47,302 nucleotides of DNA, from positions 1-47,302 of the forward strand of contig CACYPI010000010.1 in the NCBI GenBank assembly GCA_902776275.1. Direction: 5' to 3'. This DNA is from an uncultured Aeromonadales bacterium. Its GTDB lineage: Bacteria; Pseudomonadota; Gammaproteobacteria; Enterobacterales; Succinivibrionaceae. Positions 9,764 to 18,160 of this stretch are shown in pieces (the stretch's first letter is position 1; every line of letters begins with the position of its first letter). The position numbers and the translations under genes are program-made. Under the pieces are notes generated by a model that was not told where the DNA came from, ran no database searches, and saw only the letters and a list, made by a program, of their open reading frames with translations.

Positions 9764-10597
9764 ATGGGACTAGTCCTAGATTTCGCCACAACCACCGCCA
9801 TACTCTTCATCGTGACCTCAGGCCTCATGATGATCTTTGGCGTCATGCAGATAGTCAACTTCGCCCACGGGGCGATCCTCGCCATCGGCGGCTATGTGGC
9901 ATTCGTCATCACCAGGGTTGGGATCCCCAGCCTTTATGGATGCTTCTTCGCGTTCATCGCAGGATTCCTGGTCGGGGCGCTGATCGAGCGCTTCGTCGTG
10001 CGCCCGCTCTACCGCAGGCCGCTTGACGCCATCCTGGCCACCTGGGGCCTGGGCATCGTGATCATCCAGGTGATCGTCATGATCTTCGGGCGCGGCGTCC
10101 AGCTCGTCGAGTCGCCGCTCCAGGGCACTTGGAACATCCTGGGCACCGAATACTCGAGCTACAGGATCATCATGATCCCGGTTGCGCTGTGCATCGGCGG
10201 CGTCATCATCGCCCTGCTCAACGGCACGAGGTTCGGCATCAAGACCAGGGCGGTGATCATGAACGAGAACTTGGCCGAGAGCCTCGGCATCAACTCGGGC
10301 ATGATCCGCTTCATCTCATTCAGCATCGGCGCCGGCCTCGGCACCATGGCAGGGTTCTTCATAACCCCGCTTTCAAGCGTCGACCCCTACATGGGCGTGG
10401 CGTGGCTCACCAACGCCTTCATGCTGGTGATGGTCTCCGGCCATTCGTTCCTCGCCCTCGCAGGCGCATGCCTCGTGTTCGGCTCCATCCAAGTGCTCGT
10501 CAGCATTTACGTAAACCCTGTGCTAGGCGGCATGGCCATCTCGGTTTTGGCTGCCGCGACGCTGCGCATCAGACCCAAGGGGTTCAGCCATGACTAA
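9764..10597 (+). CDS. Liv-type ABC transporter permease (LivH-like)
   Basis: A 277-residue inner-membrane permease of the branched-chain amino acid (LivH) family. It is hydrophobic throughout, with about eight helices. Diagnostic stretches are MMIFGVMQIVNFAHGAILAIGGYVAF near the N-terminus, ERFVVRPLYRRPLDAILATWGLGIV, and the ATPase-contact region ending in ENLAESLGINSGMIRFISFSIGAGLG. It overlaps the next gene by 8 nt, implying translational coupling. It pairs with the permease half of the downstream fusion to form the pore. Confidence 0.93.
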   Translation: MGLVLDFATTTAILFIVTSGLMMIFGVMQIVNFAHGAILAIGGYVAFVITRVGIPSLYGCFFAFIAGFLVGALIERFVVRPLYRRPLDAILATWGLGIVIIQVIVMIFGRGVQLVESPLQGTWNILGTEYSSYRIIMIPVALCIGGVIIALLNGTRFGIKTRAVIMNENLAESLGINSGMIRFISFSIGAGLGTMAGFFITPLSSVDPYMGVAWLTNAFMLVMVSGHSFLALAGACLVFGSIQVLVSIYVNPVLGGMAISVLAAATLRIRPKGFSHD

Positions 10598-12353
10598 ATC
10601 AAAAATCTCAACGCAGATCCCGATGCTGCTGTGCCTGATCCTGGTGGTGGCAGGCCCTTTTGCCTTCGACACCTACATGGTCAACACCCTAATCAAGGCG
10701 TTCTTCTTCGCAGTCGCCGCGATCACGGTCGACCTGCTGTGGGGCTACACCGGCTACCTGACCTTCGGCCAGTCGGCATTCTTCGGCGCCGGCGCATACT
10801 GCGCAGGCCTCGTTTTCACGCACCTGGGCTTTTCAAGCGAATACGCCCTGCTCGCAGGCGTGCTGTCGGTGGTCATTCCAGGCCTCTTGGCGCTCTTCGT
10901 AGGCTGGCTTTCCTTCTACCACGGCGCGGCACCGTTCTTCTCATGCGTGATCTCGCTCGTAGTTCCGATCGTGGTCTATCAATTGGTGCTCTCAGGCGGC
11001 AATTTCACCGGCTCGAGCTCAGGACTCACCGGCTTTGAGACCTTCGACTTCGAGATCGAAAGCTGGTACTGGATCGCAGGGGCGATCATGCTCGTGGCGG
11101 CAATCGCAACCGACATCTTCGTCAAGAGCGACGCAGGCAAGATCCTCGTGGCCATAAGGGACAACGAGCAGCGCTGCGAGTACCTCGGCCTTAACACCTA
11201 CGTCATCAAGACCCTGCTGCTGGGCGTGTGCGGCGCGCTGGCCGGCTTCGCCGGCTTCAGCTACGGCGCCTTCAGCGGCGTGGTCGCCCCGGAGCTGACC
11301 GGATTCTCCTTCGGCACCGAGATGATCATCTGGGTCGCCCTAAGCGGCAGGGGCACGCTGTGGGGTCCGGTCATCGGCACCGTCCTCATCACCGTGATCT
11401 CCTCCTATCTGAGCAACAGCATCCCGTTCGTCTGGCAGCTCATCCTGGGCATCGGTTTCGTCTCGGTCATCGTCTTCCTGCCCAAGGGCCTGCTGCCTTA
11501 CGTCATAAGGCCGCTCTCCCGCAAGAGTTCGCTCGATGCCCCGATCAAGCTTGAGGAGGCGAAGATCCAGGACAGCAGCGTGTCCGGACATGCGATCGTC
11601 ATGGACCACGTCACCAAGAGCTACGGCTCGCTCGACGTGCTCAAGAACATCACCCTGACCGGGGACCCCGGCGACCTGATCGGCATCATCGGCCCGAACG
11701 GCGCCGGCAAGACCACCCTCATGCGCTGCATGGGCGATGGCGAGCACCGCACTGGCGGATCGGTGGAGATCTGCGGCAGGGATCTCGGCAAGAAGCATCC
11801 TGAGGAAGTCGTAAGGCTCGGCCTTGGGCGCAAGTTCCAAAACGCCAACATCTTCCAGACGCTCTCCGTGTCCGAATGCCTGAGGATCGCAAGGACGATC
11901 CGCGAGCGCCCTTCGCTCGTGCGCACCTCGAAAGTCCTGGCGCTGCCCGCGTACGTCCTGGACGTCATGAAGGTCACCGGCATCGACAAGAAGCTTGGAA
12001 CCGCGGCCAAGGATCTATCGCACGGCGAGCAGCAGGCCCTTGAGCTCTCGATGGTGCTTGCGCTCGAGCCCAAGGTTGTCCTCCTGGACGAGCCGACCGC
12101 CGGGCTCACGCTCTCGGAGAGGCGCAGCATCGGCGCGATCTTCAGCGCGCTGGCGCACAAGTACAGGTTCTGCTGCCTGCTCGTCGAGCATGATCTCGAG
12201 TTCGTAAAGGAGATCGCCACCAAGATCGTGGTCCTCTACCACGGGACGATCCTCATGCAAGGCGATGTGGACGAAGTGGTCAACTCCAAGCTAGTCCAGG
12301 ACATTTACACCGGCACCAAGTCCAGTGCCAGGAACAGCGAGGCGGAAAAATGA
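10590..12353 (+). CDS. LivM-LivG fusion: permease plus ATPase in one chain
   Basis: A 587-residue fusion. Residues 1-305 are a LivM-type permease (DLLWGYTGYLTFGQSAFFGAGAY, then AIRDNEQRCEYLGLNTYVIKT). After a linker (about 310-330), residues 330-580 are a LivG-type ATPase with Walker A GPNGAGKTT, the LSHGEQQALEL signature, Walker B VVLLDEPTAGL and the His switch in LLVEHDLEF. The reading frame is unbroken and the linker is normal coding sequence, so this is a real fusion rather than a missed stop. Such fusions occur elsewhere in the family. The gene overlaps livH upstream (8 nt) and the LivF-type gene downstream (ATGA). Confidence 0.92.
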   Translation: MTKSKISTQIPMLLCLILVVAGPFAFDTYMVNTLIKAFFFAVAAITVDLLWGYTGYLTFGQSAFFGAGAYCAGLVFTHLGFSSEYALLAGVLSVVIPGLLALFVGWLSFYHGAAPFFSCVISLVVPIVVYQLVLSGGNFTGSSSGLTGFETFDFEIESWYWIAGAIMLVAAIATDIFVKSDAGKILVAIRDNEQRCEYLGLNTYVIKTLLLGVCGALAGFAGFSYGAFSGVVAPELTGFSFGTEMIIWVALSGRGTLWGPVIGTVLITVISSYLSNSIPFVWQLILGIGFVSVIVFLPKGLLPYVIRPLSRKSSLDAPIKLEEAKIQDSSVSGHAIVMDHVTKSYGSLDVLKNITLTGDPGDLIGIIGPNGAGKTTLMRCMGDGEHRTGGSVEICGRDLGKKHPEEVVRLGLGRKFQNANIFQTLSVSECLRIARTIRERPSLVRTSKVLALPAYVLDVMKVTGIDKKLGTAAKDLSHGEQQALELSMVLALEPKVVLLDEPTAGLTLSERRSIGAIFSALAHKYRFCCLLVEHDLEFVKEIATKIVVLYHGTILMQGDVDEVVNSKLVQDIYTGTKSSARNSEAEK

Positions 12354-13057
12354 AAGCAACTGCGCTTGAAGTAGAGAACATGACTTGCGGCTATGGCAAC
12401 GCCATGATCCTGCGCGACCTCTCCATGAAGATCATCTCAGGGGAGTCGGTCTCGGTGCTCGGGAAGAACGGCATGGGCAAGAGCACGCTGCTCAAGGCCA
12501 TCATGGGCTTCCTTCCCAAGGCCAGGGGCAGCGTGAGGCTCTTCGGATTCGACACCACGAGGACGAGGCCGCACAACATAGCGCGCCACGGCATAGCCTA
12601 CGCCGCCCAGGAACAGCCGCTGTTCACCGATCTGACGGTCCGCAACAACCTTGAGATCGCGCTTAAGCATCCTGAGACCTTCGATCAGCTGTTCAGGCCG
12701 ATCACCCACCTCTTCCCCGTGTTCGCCAACAGGCTCGACCAGCCTGCCGGCACGCTCTCAGGCGGCGAGCAGAAGATGCTCTTGGTCGCGCGCTGCCTGA
12801 TGCTCAGGCCGAGCTTCATCATGCTCGACGAGATCACCGAGGGCCTGCAGCCGCTGGTGATCGACAACATCGCCGAAGCCCTCAAGTGGGAGAGGGAGTC
12901 GCACGGCACCACGATGCTCATCATCGAGCAGAACATCCAATTCGCGCTCAAGGTGACAGACCGCTTCCAGATCATGTCAAAAGGCGCCCTGGTCGATTCC
13001 GGGTGCTGCGATGAGGACGGCGCCTCGGAGAAGATCCTGAGGCACCTCTCGGTGTGA
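12350..13057 (+). CDS. Liv-type ABC transporter ATPase (LivF-like)
   Basis: A 235-residue ATP-binding subunit. Walker A (GKNGMGKST, the LivF/UrtE style with Met), Q-loop, signature LSGGEQKMLLVARCL, Walker B FIMLDEITEGL and the His switch region (LIIEQNIQFAL; Gln replaces the usual His, as is common in LivF proteins) are all in place. LivF-type subunits lack the extra C-terminal helix of LivG, as here. It starts within the stop of the fusion gene (ATGA), so the two ATPase modules are translated together. It completes the transporter. Confidence 0.93.
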   Translation: MKATALEVENMTCGYGNAMILRDLSMKIISGESVSVLGKNGMGKSTLLKAIMGFLPKARGSVRLFGFDTTRTRPHNIARHGIAYAAQEQPLFTDLTVRNNLEIALKHPETFDQLFRPITHLFPVFANRLDQPAGTLSGGEQKMLLVARCLMLRPSFIMLDEITEGLQPLVIDNIAEALKWERESHGTTMLIIEQNIQFALKVTDRFQIMSKGALVDSGCCDEDGASEKILRHLSV

Positions 13058-13068
13058 CGGCATTTGAC

Positions 13069-13095
13069 AAGGCGCGTGCTGCAAAGGCGCGCCTT
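13069..13095 (+). other. Stem-loop between transporter and amidase genes
   Basis: AAGGCGCG (13069-13076) pairs with CGCGCCTT (13088-13095) over an 11-nt loop. It lies just before the amidase ribosome-binding site (13107-13112) and has no U tract, so partial attenuation or mRNA processing is more likely than termination. Confidence 0.5.
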
Positions 13096-13118
13096 ATCGC
13101 TTGGATAAGGAGCCTGCC

Positions 13119-14651
13119 ATGAGCGGCAATTCCCTTTATTTTGAGAAAAGCGTCCTTGAATACCAAGAGGAGATGGAAAGCGGGGCCATCGACTCCAGAT
13201 CACTTGTCTCATACTTCCTGCGCAGGATCGCCGTCTACGACGGGATCCTGCGCTCGCTCATAACGGTGAACCCGCATGCCTTGGACGAGGCCGAACGCCT
13301 TGACCGCGAACGCCAGGCAGGACGGGTCCGCGGGCCCTTGCACGGGATCCCAGTAGTCCTCAAGGACAACTGCGACACCTGCGACATGCCGACAACCAGC
13401 GGGGCCCTGGCGTTCAAGGACTTCGTGCCTGCGCAGGACGCCGAGACCACCAGGAGGCTGCGCCAGTCCGGGGCGGTCATTCTCGGCAAGGCGAACCTCA
13501 CAGAGCTTGCAAACAATGGCATGACCATAAGCTCAGTCAAGGGCCAGACGCTCAATCCATACGATCTCACGCGCACGCCTGGCGGATCCTCAGGCGGCAC
13601 CGGGGCGGCCGTGGCTGCAAGCCTCGCGGTCATTGGGACAGGAACCGACACCATGAACTCGATCCGCTCGCCTTCAAGCGCCTGCTCCCTGGTAGGCATC
13701 CGCCCCACGCGCGGCCTAGTCAGCCGGCGCGGGATCTCGCCCTGCTCGGATCTGCAGGACATGTGCGGCCCGATCGCGCGCTGCGTTTCCGATGCGGCCA
13801 TCATGCTCGCCTCGATGCAAGGCTACGATCCAGGCGACCAGTCCACTGAAGCCATCAAAGGCAAGGCGCTGCCAGATTACATGGACGCACTCAAGCCCGA
13901 TGGGCTAAACGGTAGAAGGATCATGCTCCTTGAGAATATCGCAGGCTCGGATCCTGACGTGCTTCAGGCAGTTGAGAGCACCGCCAGGCAGATGGAGCGC
14001 CTGGGGGCCGTGGTCGTGCGCTCAAGCGTCCCGGAGCTGTTTGTCCCTGACATGTACAGGTTCAACGACGTGCAGATGTGGGAGCAGAAGCCCTGCTTTG
14101 ACCGCTATGTCGCCTATGAGGAAGGCAGGCTGCCGGTCAGGAGCTTGCAGGAGTATGTCAAGACCGGGCTTATAACGCCATCTGTCGAAGCCGACCTCAA
14201 GCCCAAGTCGGAGGTGGTCGATCCGCTTGACGCCCCTGAATACCTTGCCAGGCTTGAGAAAAACCGCAAGCTCAGGCAATTCATGATCTCCTTGCTTGAA
14301 CAGGAGCGCCTTGACGCCTTCATGTACCCGCTCCAGACTGTGCTTGCGGTCAAGACCACCGAAGAGAAGGGGCAGCATGGGCGCAACGGCCTGATGGCGA
14401 CCGTGACCGGGCTTCCGGCCATCGACTTCCCCGGGGGATTTTCAAAGCCGGACGCCACAGCGCCCATCGGGGTGCCAATCGGAATGGAGCTGCTCTCGCG
14501 CCCTTTCTCAGAGCCCAAGCTTATCTCCATGGCGTATTCCTTCGAGCAGGCCGCCCGCGTGCGCAGGCCGCCTGCAGGCTTCCCCGATCTGGATTTCAGC
14601 TCGGTCGTTTCCAACGCTCAGCATCAGGAGCCATCCCATGAACGCACTTGA
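13119..14651 (+). CDS. Amidase-signature family hydrolase
   Basis: A 510-residue serine amidase of the amidase-signature (AS) family. The Ser-cisSer-Lys triad is seen as Lys82 (VVLKDN), Ser157 (GGSSGG) and Ser181 (NSIRSP); the 75- and 24-residue spacings equal those of fatty-acid amide hydrolase. The usual GTDTGGS before the nucleophile reads GTDTMNS, an odd change next to the oxyanion region. The start at 13119 has AAGGAG six nt upstream; TTG at 13101 is rejected. No signal peptide is seen, so it is cytosolic. It overlaps the M20 gene by 14 nt. The substrate is unknown, presumably the imported amide or a product of the nitrilase-fold enzyme. Confidence 0.92.
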   Translation: MSGNSLYFEKSVLEYQEEMESGAIDSRSLVSYFLRRIAVYDGILRSLITVNPHALDEAERLDRERQAGRVRGPLHGIPVVLKDNCDTCDMPTTSGALAFKDFVPAQDAETTRRLRQSGAVILGKANLTELANNGMTISSVKGQTLNPYDLTRTPGGSSGGTGAAVAASLAVIGTGTDTMNSIRSPSSACSLVGIRPTRGLVSRRGISPCSDLQDMCGPIARCVSDAAIMLASMQGYDPGDQSTEAIKGKALPDYMDALKPDGLNGRRIMLLENIAGSDPDVLQAVESTARQMERLGAVVVRSSVPELFVPDMYRFNDVQMWEQKPCFDRYVAYEEGRLPVRSLQEYVKTGLITPSVEADLKPKSEVVDPLDAPEYLARLEKNRKLRQFMISLLEQERLDAFMYPLQTVLAVKTTEEKGQHGRNGLMATVTGLPAIDFPGGFSKPDATAPIGVPIGMELLSRPFSEPKLISMAYSFEQAARVRRPPAGFPDLDFSSVVSNAQHQEPSHERT

Positions 14652-15747
14652 GTGGACGCAGGCGCTTGTCAAGCAGAACACGATTTCCCCGTCCGGCAAC
14701 GAAGAACACGTCTTGTCAATGATCGCAGACGAGCTCCAGCGGGCAGGATTCTTTGTCACGCTGCATCCGTACGACCAGGGCATGCCGGGACGCTGCTCGC
14801 TTACTGCAAGGCTGTCCCCGAATGCCATCTCGCCGGCGCTGCTGTTTGGCGGGCACATCGACACCGTGCCTTTGGGAACCGCACCCTGGTCGCACGATCC
14901 CTTTCTCGCCTGCTGCGAAGGCGGCTTCATCCATGGGCGCGGCAGCGTGGACATGAAGTCAGGGATAGGGTGCATGCTTTCAGCCTGCCTATCCATGGCA
15001 GGAAGGCTGAAAGGGCGCGACCTTGCGATCCACATCTATGGCGGCGAGGAAACCGGCAACCTGGGCTCGTCAAACGTCGCCAGGCATCCCGAGCTTTTCA
15101 AGGGCGTCGCCGCCGCCATCGTGTGCGAGCCCACCGCATGCGCTCCCAAGCTTGGCCACCGCGGATGCCTCTGGCTCAAAGCCAGGTCGGCTGGCAAGAC
15201 TGCCCACGCCAGCATGCCCGAGCAAGGAGACAACGCACTGTGCAAGCTCATCAGGAGCCTCGCCCCGCTCACCGATTTCAATTTCCCCGACGTCCATCCG
15301 GTGCTGGGGAGAAGCTCTTTCGTCATCTCGACCATGAAGGCCGGCATCAACATAAATTCGGTGCCTGACTTCGCCGAGGCGACCATCGACATCAGGTGCC
15401 TGCCGGGGCAGACTGCGGAAGGCATGATCGAGCAGGTTCAAAAGGCCGCAGGCCCGGATGCCGCGATTTCCGAGATCCGCATGATCCCAGCCGTATGGAC
15501 CGATCCTGGCAACAGCTTTGTCAAGAAGGTGTTCTCGCTGTTTGGAGGCGGCGTGAAGGCAGAACCCGTGGCCTTCTTCACGGATGCATCATCCCTGCAG
15601 GGCATACTAGGCGGCGCCCCGATCATCATCATGGGGCCGGGCAGGACCGAGATGGCGCACCAGACCGATGAAAAGTGCGCGCTCTCCGACATCGCCTTCA
15701 TGGAGGACATGTACAAGAAGGTGATCGCCAGCTTCTACGGCCTCTGA
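14638..15747 (+). CDS. M20 family metallohydrolase (ArgE/DapE type)
   Basis: A 369-residue zinc-dependent amidohydrolase/peptidase of the M20 family, which includes acetylornithine deacetylase and DapE. Metal ligands and catalytic residues are recognisable: His in GGHIDTVPLG, Asp in GRGSVDMKSG, the Glu pair in YGGEETGN, an acidic ligand in VCEPTA and the last His in EMAHQTDEKC. The dimerisation lid lies around residues 170-285 (HRGCLWLKARSAGKTAHAS). No signal peptide is present. As the last gene of the operon, overlapping the amidase by 14 nt, it probably removes an acyl or aminoacyl group late in the pathway. Confidence 0.9.
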   Translation: MNALEWTQALVKQNTISPSGNEEHVLSMIADELQRAGFFVTLHPYDQGMPGRCSLTARLSPNAISPALLFGGHIDTVPLGTAPWSHDPFLACCEGGFIHGRGSVDMKSGIGCMLSACLSMAGRLKGRDLAIHIYGGEETGNLGSSNVARHPELFKGVAAAIVCEPTACAPKLGHRGCLWLKARSAGKTAHASMPEQGDNALCKLIRSLAPLTDFNFPDVHPVLGRSSFVISTMKAGININSVPDFAEATIDIRCLPGQTAEGMIEQVQKAAGPDAAISEIRMIPAVWTDPGNSFVKKVFSLFGGGVKAEPVAFFTDASSLQGILGGAPIIIMGPGRTEMAHQTDEKCALSDIAFMEDMYKKVIASFYGL

Positions 15748-15778
15748 CAGCAGGGCTTGGCAGTTCCTCCTGCAGCAA

Positions 15779-15802
15779 GGAGGGCGGCTTGCGCCGCCCT
15801 CC
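15779..15802. terminator. Stem-loop between convergent genes
   Basis: GGAGGGCGGC (15779-15788) pairs perfectly with GCCGCCCTCC (15793-15802) around TTGC. It lies between the M20 gene (+) and the phytase remnant (-) and may serve both. U tracts are poor on both strands. Confidence 0.5.
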
Positions 15803-15826
15803 ATTCCAAACGCCCTTTGCGCCAGA

Positions 15827-16842
15827 TTAGAAATCCGGGTAGTACTTGAGGCAGATGCCCCTGGCGCGCGCCCACTGGCTCCAGGGCTTTGAGAAGTCCG
15901 TGTCCTTGGCATAGAGGTAGAACTGCTCTAAGAAGATCCTCCTTTCAACCGAGGCCTTCATCTTGTAGTGGGTCTTGCCGGTCACCGCAAGCTCCGCCCT
16001 CACATCGACGGGCCCGATGAGGCCCTGCCTTGCGGCGATGTCATCGAAACTCGCCTTCTTGTAGTTCTTGAAGATGTCGGTCATGACCATGAAGTTGGTG
16101 GTGCGGCCCTCGCCGGCGTAGCAGTGGATGAAGAGCCACCTGTCCTCAGGAAGCTTCTTCATGAAGTCCACGTAGAGGTCCACCTCGTGATCATCGGGCC
16201 TGAAGTGGTTGGTGGTCGCCAGGCGGTAGTAGGAAGCCCCAGTGGACTTCACAAGCTCCTCCTCGGTCTGAAGCTTTGGCGACTTGAAGGAGAGCTTGGG
16301 CTTGGCTATGTCCGCGCTCCACCTGTCGTCGGTGGCGTACATTTCAACCGTGCCCTTTCCCTTCAAGCTGTCCACCAGCTTCTTCTCAGAGGCGACCACC
16401 TCCTCAGTCGGCTTGCCCTCGTTGACGTAGTTATTGGGGATCCATCTCATGAAGACGTTGCCGTCGATGAGGCCGTGCGTCTCGCCCCTTAAGTCAAGCA
16501 CTGTGATGTTGCCCGGAGCTGCGCCGCCTATCTCCTTCATCTTCTTTAAGATCCAGTCAAACTGCTTGGCCGTGAAGTCCGCGCCGCCTGCCGCGTGGAT
16601 CTGATCCATGCCTTCGCGGCTGACCTTGGTCGAGTAGTCGAGCCTGCCCAATGCGTCAAGCTTCGACTGTGGGATGGATCGAGCGAGGTCCTGAAATTGG
16701 CGTGGAAGTAGTCTGCGGGAAGGTCGCTGTTCAGGTAGTCGACCTTCAAGACAGGATCGGGCTCGCCTGCTGCGAAGGCGGCGGAGGCGAATGCGGCCGC
16801 GGCGAGCGCCGCGATGGCGAGGGTCTTGTTCAATCTTTTCAT
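15827..16842 (-). pseudogene. Secreted PTP-like (cysteine) phytase, frameshifted
   Basis: The family removes phosphates from inositol hexakisphosphate using a cysteine phosphatase loop. The main frame (below about 16690) carries FHCYAGEGRTT-type chemistry: HCYAGEGRTTNFMVMTD matches the CX5R loop, and VLDLRGETHGLIDG and YYRLATTNHFRPDD match further family blocks. The N-terminus lies in another frame: MKRLNK at 16842 opens a good signal peptide ending in AFA, then FHANFRTSLDP, the conserved FRTSxDP segment. The two frames join between the DPSHS and SKLDALG codons (about 16660-16675), consistent with a 1-nt deletion. All else is intact, so the break is recent or a sequencing error. If repaired, the protein would be about 338 residues and periplasmic or secreted. 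Confidence 0.82.
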
Positions 16843-17008
16843 GCTGAGCCTTGGCAATGCCGTTTGTTGATGGATTGCCTGTAGCGTATCAGCAAGCCCG
16901 GCGCGACCGCCGTTTCCGGGCACGTGGTGCGTTTTCACGCCATTTGCGGGAATCTACGCCTTTGGCGGGCACTCCGGCCCAAGGGGACGGACTGCCTGTA
17001 GGATGAAA

Positions 17009-17025
17009 TGTTAACTTTGTGTTAA
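17009..17025. promoter_or_regulatory. ArcA-like direct repeat
   Basis: TGTTAACTTTGTGTTAA contains two TGTTAA repeats with an 11-bp period, the layout of ArcA boxes. It lies about 167 nt upstream of the phytase start and just after the glycosyltransferase stop. Short and AT-rich, so chance cannot be excluded. Confidence 0.3.
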
Positions 17026-17043
17026 GTGCAGTGCCGCCAGGTC

Positions 17044-18099
17044 TCAGGGCCTTGCGAGGATCGACTCGTAGAGCGCGATGTACCTGCGCGTCATGGCCTC
17101 GGCGGTGTTGTCGGCGGCAACGGCCTCCCCGCCCTTGACGAGGATCTCCTTGAGCGCGCTGTCATCGCGGATCCTGAGGATGGCATCGGCGAGGGCCTGG
17201 CTGTCGCCCTTTTCAATGAGCAGCCCCGATCTGCCGTCCTGCACGAGATCGGGGATCCCGCCCACATTGCTCGCTACCACCGGGACCTTCCAGGCCTGCG
17301 CGTCCAGGATCACGCTGCCAAGCCCCTCGTTGTTCGAGGGGAAGGCGAACACGTCCATGCAGGAGATGTAGTCCACCACATCGTCCTTGAAGCCCAGGAA
17401 CTCGACGGGAAGCCCCGCCGCCTTGGCCTTGAGCGCCTCGAGATCCGCTCCCCTGCCCAGGAAGACCACCTTGAGATTCGGGATCCTGTCTTTGAGCAGC
17501 GAGGCGGCCTTGATGAGCGTCGACTGGCCCTTGTGGCGGTCGACGAGGGCGCCTGCGTGGCCCACGACGAAGAAGCCCTGCCACGCGCGCCTGATCTCCT
17601 CCACCCTCGCAGGATCAGGCTGCATGCCCGAGGAGGCCGAGTGGATGGTCGCAGCCTTCACCCCGAAGGTCCTCTCCATCACCCCCGAGATCACCGACGA
17701 GACGCCCACGAGAGAGGCGGCCTTGCCGTAGAGCGCGCGGTTGAAGCCGTTCTGGCGGATGCGGTCGTCCACGCGCCTTGTGATCACGTAGGGCTTTTTG
17801 AAGATCAAATGGTGCAAAAGCGCGCTGTGGGCTGCAAGCGTCTCGTGGGCCTGGAGTATGTCGGCCTTGCCTGCAAGGGCCAGATGGCCCATGAGCCTAG
17901 CGTCGGGACGGTTTGGCACCTTGATGAGGGAGAGACCTTGGGTTCCTTCAAGGTGCTCTGCAAGCGGGCTGTCTGCCCTGCAGACTAAGTACTGCCTCAG
18001 GCCGTGCGATGCCAGGCCTCTTATGAGGAGTTCGGTCTGGCGCTCGCCACCGCGGAAGCCGTGGGCGAGGTTGAAGTGGGCGATGGTGAAGTCAGGCAT
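17044..18099 (-). CDS. Glycosyltransferase family 4 (GT-B fold)
   Basis: A 351-residue retaining glycosyltransferase using a nucleotide sugar, probably for lipopolysaccharide or capsule. The N-terminal half binds acceptor (FNLAHGFRGGERQTELL). The C-terminal GT4 domain shows GHAGALVDRHKGQSTLIKAA, VVFLGRGADLEALK, VEFLGFKDDVVDYI, and the donor-site motif PSNNEGLGSVILDAQAWKVP, whose first Glu is the conserved EX7E-type residue. GGIPDLVQDGRSGLLIEKGD closes the fold. The start is set at 18099 (MPDFTIAHF); 15 further upstream residues have no family match. There are no other sugar genes nearby, so the acceptor is unknown. It lies 61 nt after the small CxxC protein gene on the same strand. Confidence 0.88.
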   Translation of the reverse strand: MPDFTIAHFNLAHGFRGGERQTELLIRGLASHGLRQYLVCRADSPLAEHLEGTQGLSLIKVPNRPDARLMGHLALAGKADILQAHETLAAHSALLHHLIFKKPYVITRRVDDRIRQNGFNRALYGKAASLVGVSSVISGVMERTFGVKAATIHSASSGMQPDPARVEEIRRAWQGFFVVGHAGALVDRHKGQSTLIKAASLLKDRIPNLKVVFLGRGADLEALKAKAAGLPVEFLGFKDDVVDYISCMDVFAFPSNNEGLGSVILDAQAWKVPVVASNVGGIPDLVQDGRSGLLIEKGDSQALADAILRIRDDSALKEILVKGGEAVAADNTAEAMTRRYIALYESILARP

Positions 18100-18160
18100 G
18101 AAACCCCCATAGATGCTGCCGCCTTGGATTCTGGCAGACGACATGCCATTTTACAGCGCA

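Noticed and set aside
16655..16690. Programmed ribosomal frameshift in the phytase gene
   Set aside because: No slippery heptamer or following hairpin visible at the frame junction; decay or sequence error is simpler.
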